DNA of 55,320 nucleotides from Hyphomicrobium sp. (lineage in GTDB: Bacteria; Pseudomonadota; Alphaproteobacteria; Rhizobiales; Hyphomicrobiaceae), in the NCBI GenBank assembly GCA_025458125.1, contig JALOTA010000006.1, forward strand, positions 1 to 55,320, in the 5' to 3' direction. Below the pieces are notes generated by a model. It did no database searches, was not told the DNA's origin, and worked only from the letters and a program-made list of their open reading frames with translations. The position numbers were made by a program, and so were the translations under genes. This document shows positions 54,515-55,320 of this stretch, piece after piece; within the stretch, counting starts at the first letter, position 1; the number at the start of each line of letters is the position of its first letter.

Positions 54515-55320
54515 GATTTCTGCTCCGGCTGGAACCAGGGGAAGAGGCGGCGCTGCAATGTGGCAAGAGCGAGGTCCATCAGCCAGGCGAGTAGCGTGAT
54601 CCAGATGACGTAGGGAATGATCACGTCCATGGACAGGAAGCGGCGGACCAGAAAGATGCGGTAGCCAAGACCGCTGACGGCAGCGATGGCCTCAGCCGAG
54701 ATCAGGAAGATCCACGCGGGGATGAGAGCGAAGCGCGTCGCCACGATCAGTTTCGGCAGGACCTGGGGAAGGACGACACGCGTCACCATCTGCCAGGTGG
54801 AAGCGCCGAGCGTCTGCGCTTTCACAATCAGTTCGCGGGGTATTTCTTCGACTGCGAGCGCGACCGCGCGCAGCATCAGCGGGGCCGTGCCAAGGGCTAT
54901 CAGTGTGATCTTGGAGGTCTCCTCCAGACCGACCATGATGAAAAGGATTGGAAGGATGGTGATCGGCGGGATCAGAGAGAAGGCCGCCACGAATGGTTGG
55001 ACGAGTGCGCGCACCCAGGGAATGAAGCCGGCCGCGATGCCGAGAATGAGAGAAACGACAATTGAGATTCCCATGCCGCAGGCAAGACGCCAGAGGCTGA
55101 TCGCCGTATCGGACCAGAAGAGATAGTCGCCCGTTCTCTTGTCCTGAACGAAGACAAGTTCGTTCATGGCGGTCATCATCTGCGTGAGGGAGGGCAGGAT
55201 CTTGTCAGCCGGGTTGACGCTGAGGCGTTGATAGCTGCCGATCGAATAGGCCACGGCCAATGCAACGAACGGCAGAGCCGCGAGAAAGTAGTAGAGACCT
55301 CGGCTCGGATGCCGGTTGAT
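54511..55320 (-). CDS. NitT/TauT-type ABC transporter permease, partial
   Basis: At least 269 aa: the frame continues past the window edge with INRHPSRGLYYFLAALPFVA before the segment at 55260, so the TTG there is not the start. Membrane helices include WRLACGMGISIVVSLILGIA and PPITILPILFIMVGLEETSK; the EAA loop reads RELIVKAQTLGASTWQMVTR. Partner of the adjoining ATPase; the substrate-binding protein and any guanidine riboswitch would be further upstream. Confidence 0.92.
   Translation of the reverse strand: MNRHPSRGLYYFLAALPFVALAVAYSIGSYQRLSVNPADKILPSLTQMMTAMNELVFVQDKRTGDYLFWSDTAISLWRLACGMGISIVVSLILGIAAGFIPWVRALVQPFVAAFSLIPPITILPILFIMVGLEETSKITLIALGTAPLMLRAVALAVEEIPRELIVKAQTLGASTWQMVTRVVLPQVLPKLIVATRFALIPAWIFLISAEAIAAVSGLGYRIFLVRRFLSMDVIIPYVIWITLLAWLMDLALATLQRRLFPWFQPEQKS

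Noticed and set aside
1-55320. CRISPR arrays, tRNA or rRNA genes, insertion sequences, prophage
   Set aside because: No regular spaced repeats, T-loop-like tRNA ends, transposase or phage genes were seen on reading both strands.

Overview
The window looks like chromosome from an alphaproteobacterium of the order Hyphomicrobiales, possibly a Hyphomicrobium-like denitrifying methylotroph. The pointers are an alphaproteobacterial nosRZDFYLX set with a Tat-exported (clade I) NosZ, an isolated crotonyl-CoA carboxylase/reductase (ethylmalonyl-CoA pathway), class I PHA synthase, a sigF-nrsF pair, an HWE histidine kinase, a bactofilin, and high-GC coding with frequent GTG/TTG starts. The genus is inference. 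No rRNA, tRNA, CRISPR, transposase or prophage genes were recognised.

Layout. 1-2.6 kb: a phytate locus, with a broken TonB-dependent receptor (three lesions) divergent from an intact beta-propeller phytase that has a Pho-box-like site. 2.8-5.3 kb: a bufferin (copper-binding RiPP) operon bufA-bufB-bufC-doxX. 5.6-9.6 kb: a small secreted protein, a PAS/HWE sensor kinase, a frame-broken receiver gene and an AraC regulator. 9.8-16.8 kb: mostly envelope proteins (DUF1254/DUF1214, Cys-rich repeat protein, DUF4239, GYF_2 membrane protein, bactofilin) plus a DUF2726 remnant. 17-18.2 kb: nrsF and sigF; the promoter element found before bufA recurs before sigF, so the two loci probably form one regulon. 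18.5-22.8 kb: a pentameric ligand-gated channel homologue, L,D-transpeptidase, META-domain protein, a small His/Cys/Arg-rich secreted protein disrupted by a 19-bp tandem duplication, and two small proteins. 23-31.9 kb: the complete nitrous oxide reductase operon with an NNR/FNR-type box. 32-34.3 kb: an outer-membrane protein and a lipoprotein hydrolase. 35-38.6 kb: molybdenum-cofactor functions (xdhC, mobA, mobB) and small genes. 38.8-41.3 kb: a CBS protein and phaC sharing an intergenic FNR-type box. 41.3-43.6 kb: sbtA-sbtB (bicarbonate transporter and its PII-like partner) divergent from a LysR gene. 43.8-46.8 kb: ccr, a highly structured possible small RNA, an OxyR-like regulator lacking the peroxidatic cysteine, and a small membrane protein. 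46.8-55.3 kb: a probable guanidine-assimilation operon (ABC transporter, two carboxyguanidine-deiminase-like DUF1989 proteins, guanidine/urea carboxylase, allophanate hydrolase) running off the right edge.

How it fits together. The genes suit a bacterium that meets swings in oxygen (nos, phaC/CBS with FNR-type boxes), scavenges phosphate and nitrogen (phytase; guanidine/urea), recycles C2 units and stores carbon (ccr, phaC, SbtA), and responds to metal stress through sigma-F and bufferins. The most notable signals are the sigma-F/bufferin promoter pair, two exact frame-breaking tandem duplications in exported-protein genes, a receiver gene with three +1 T-run lesions, the structured RNA candidate at 45.16-45.36 kb, and the OxyR-like protein with Cys199 replaced by Tyr.
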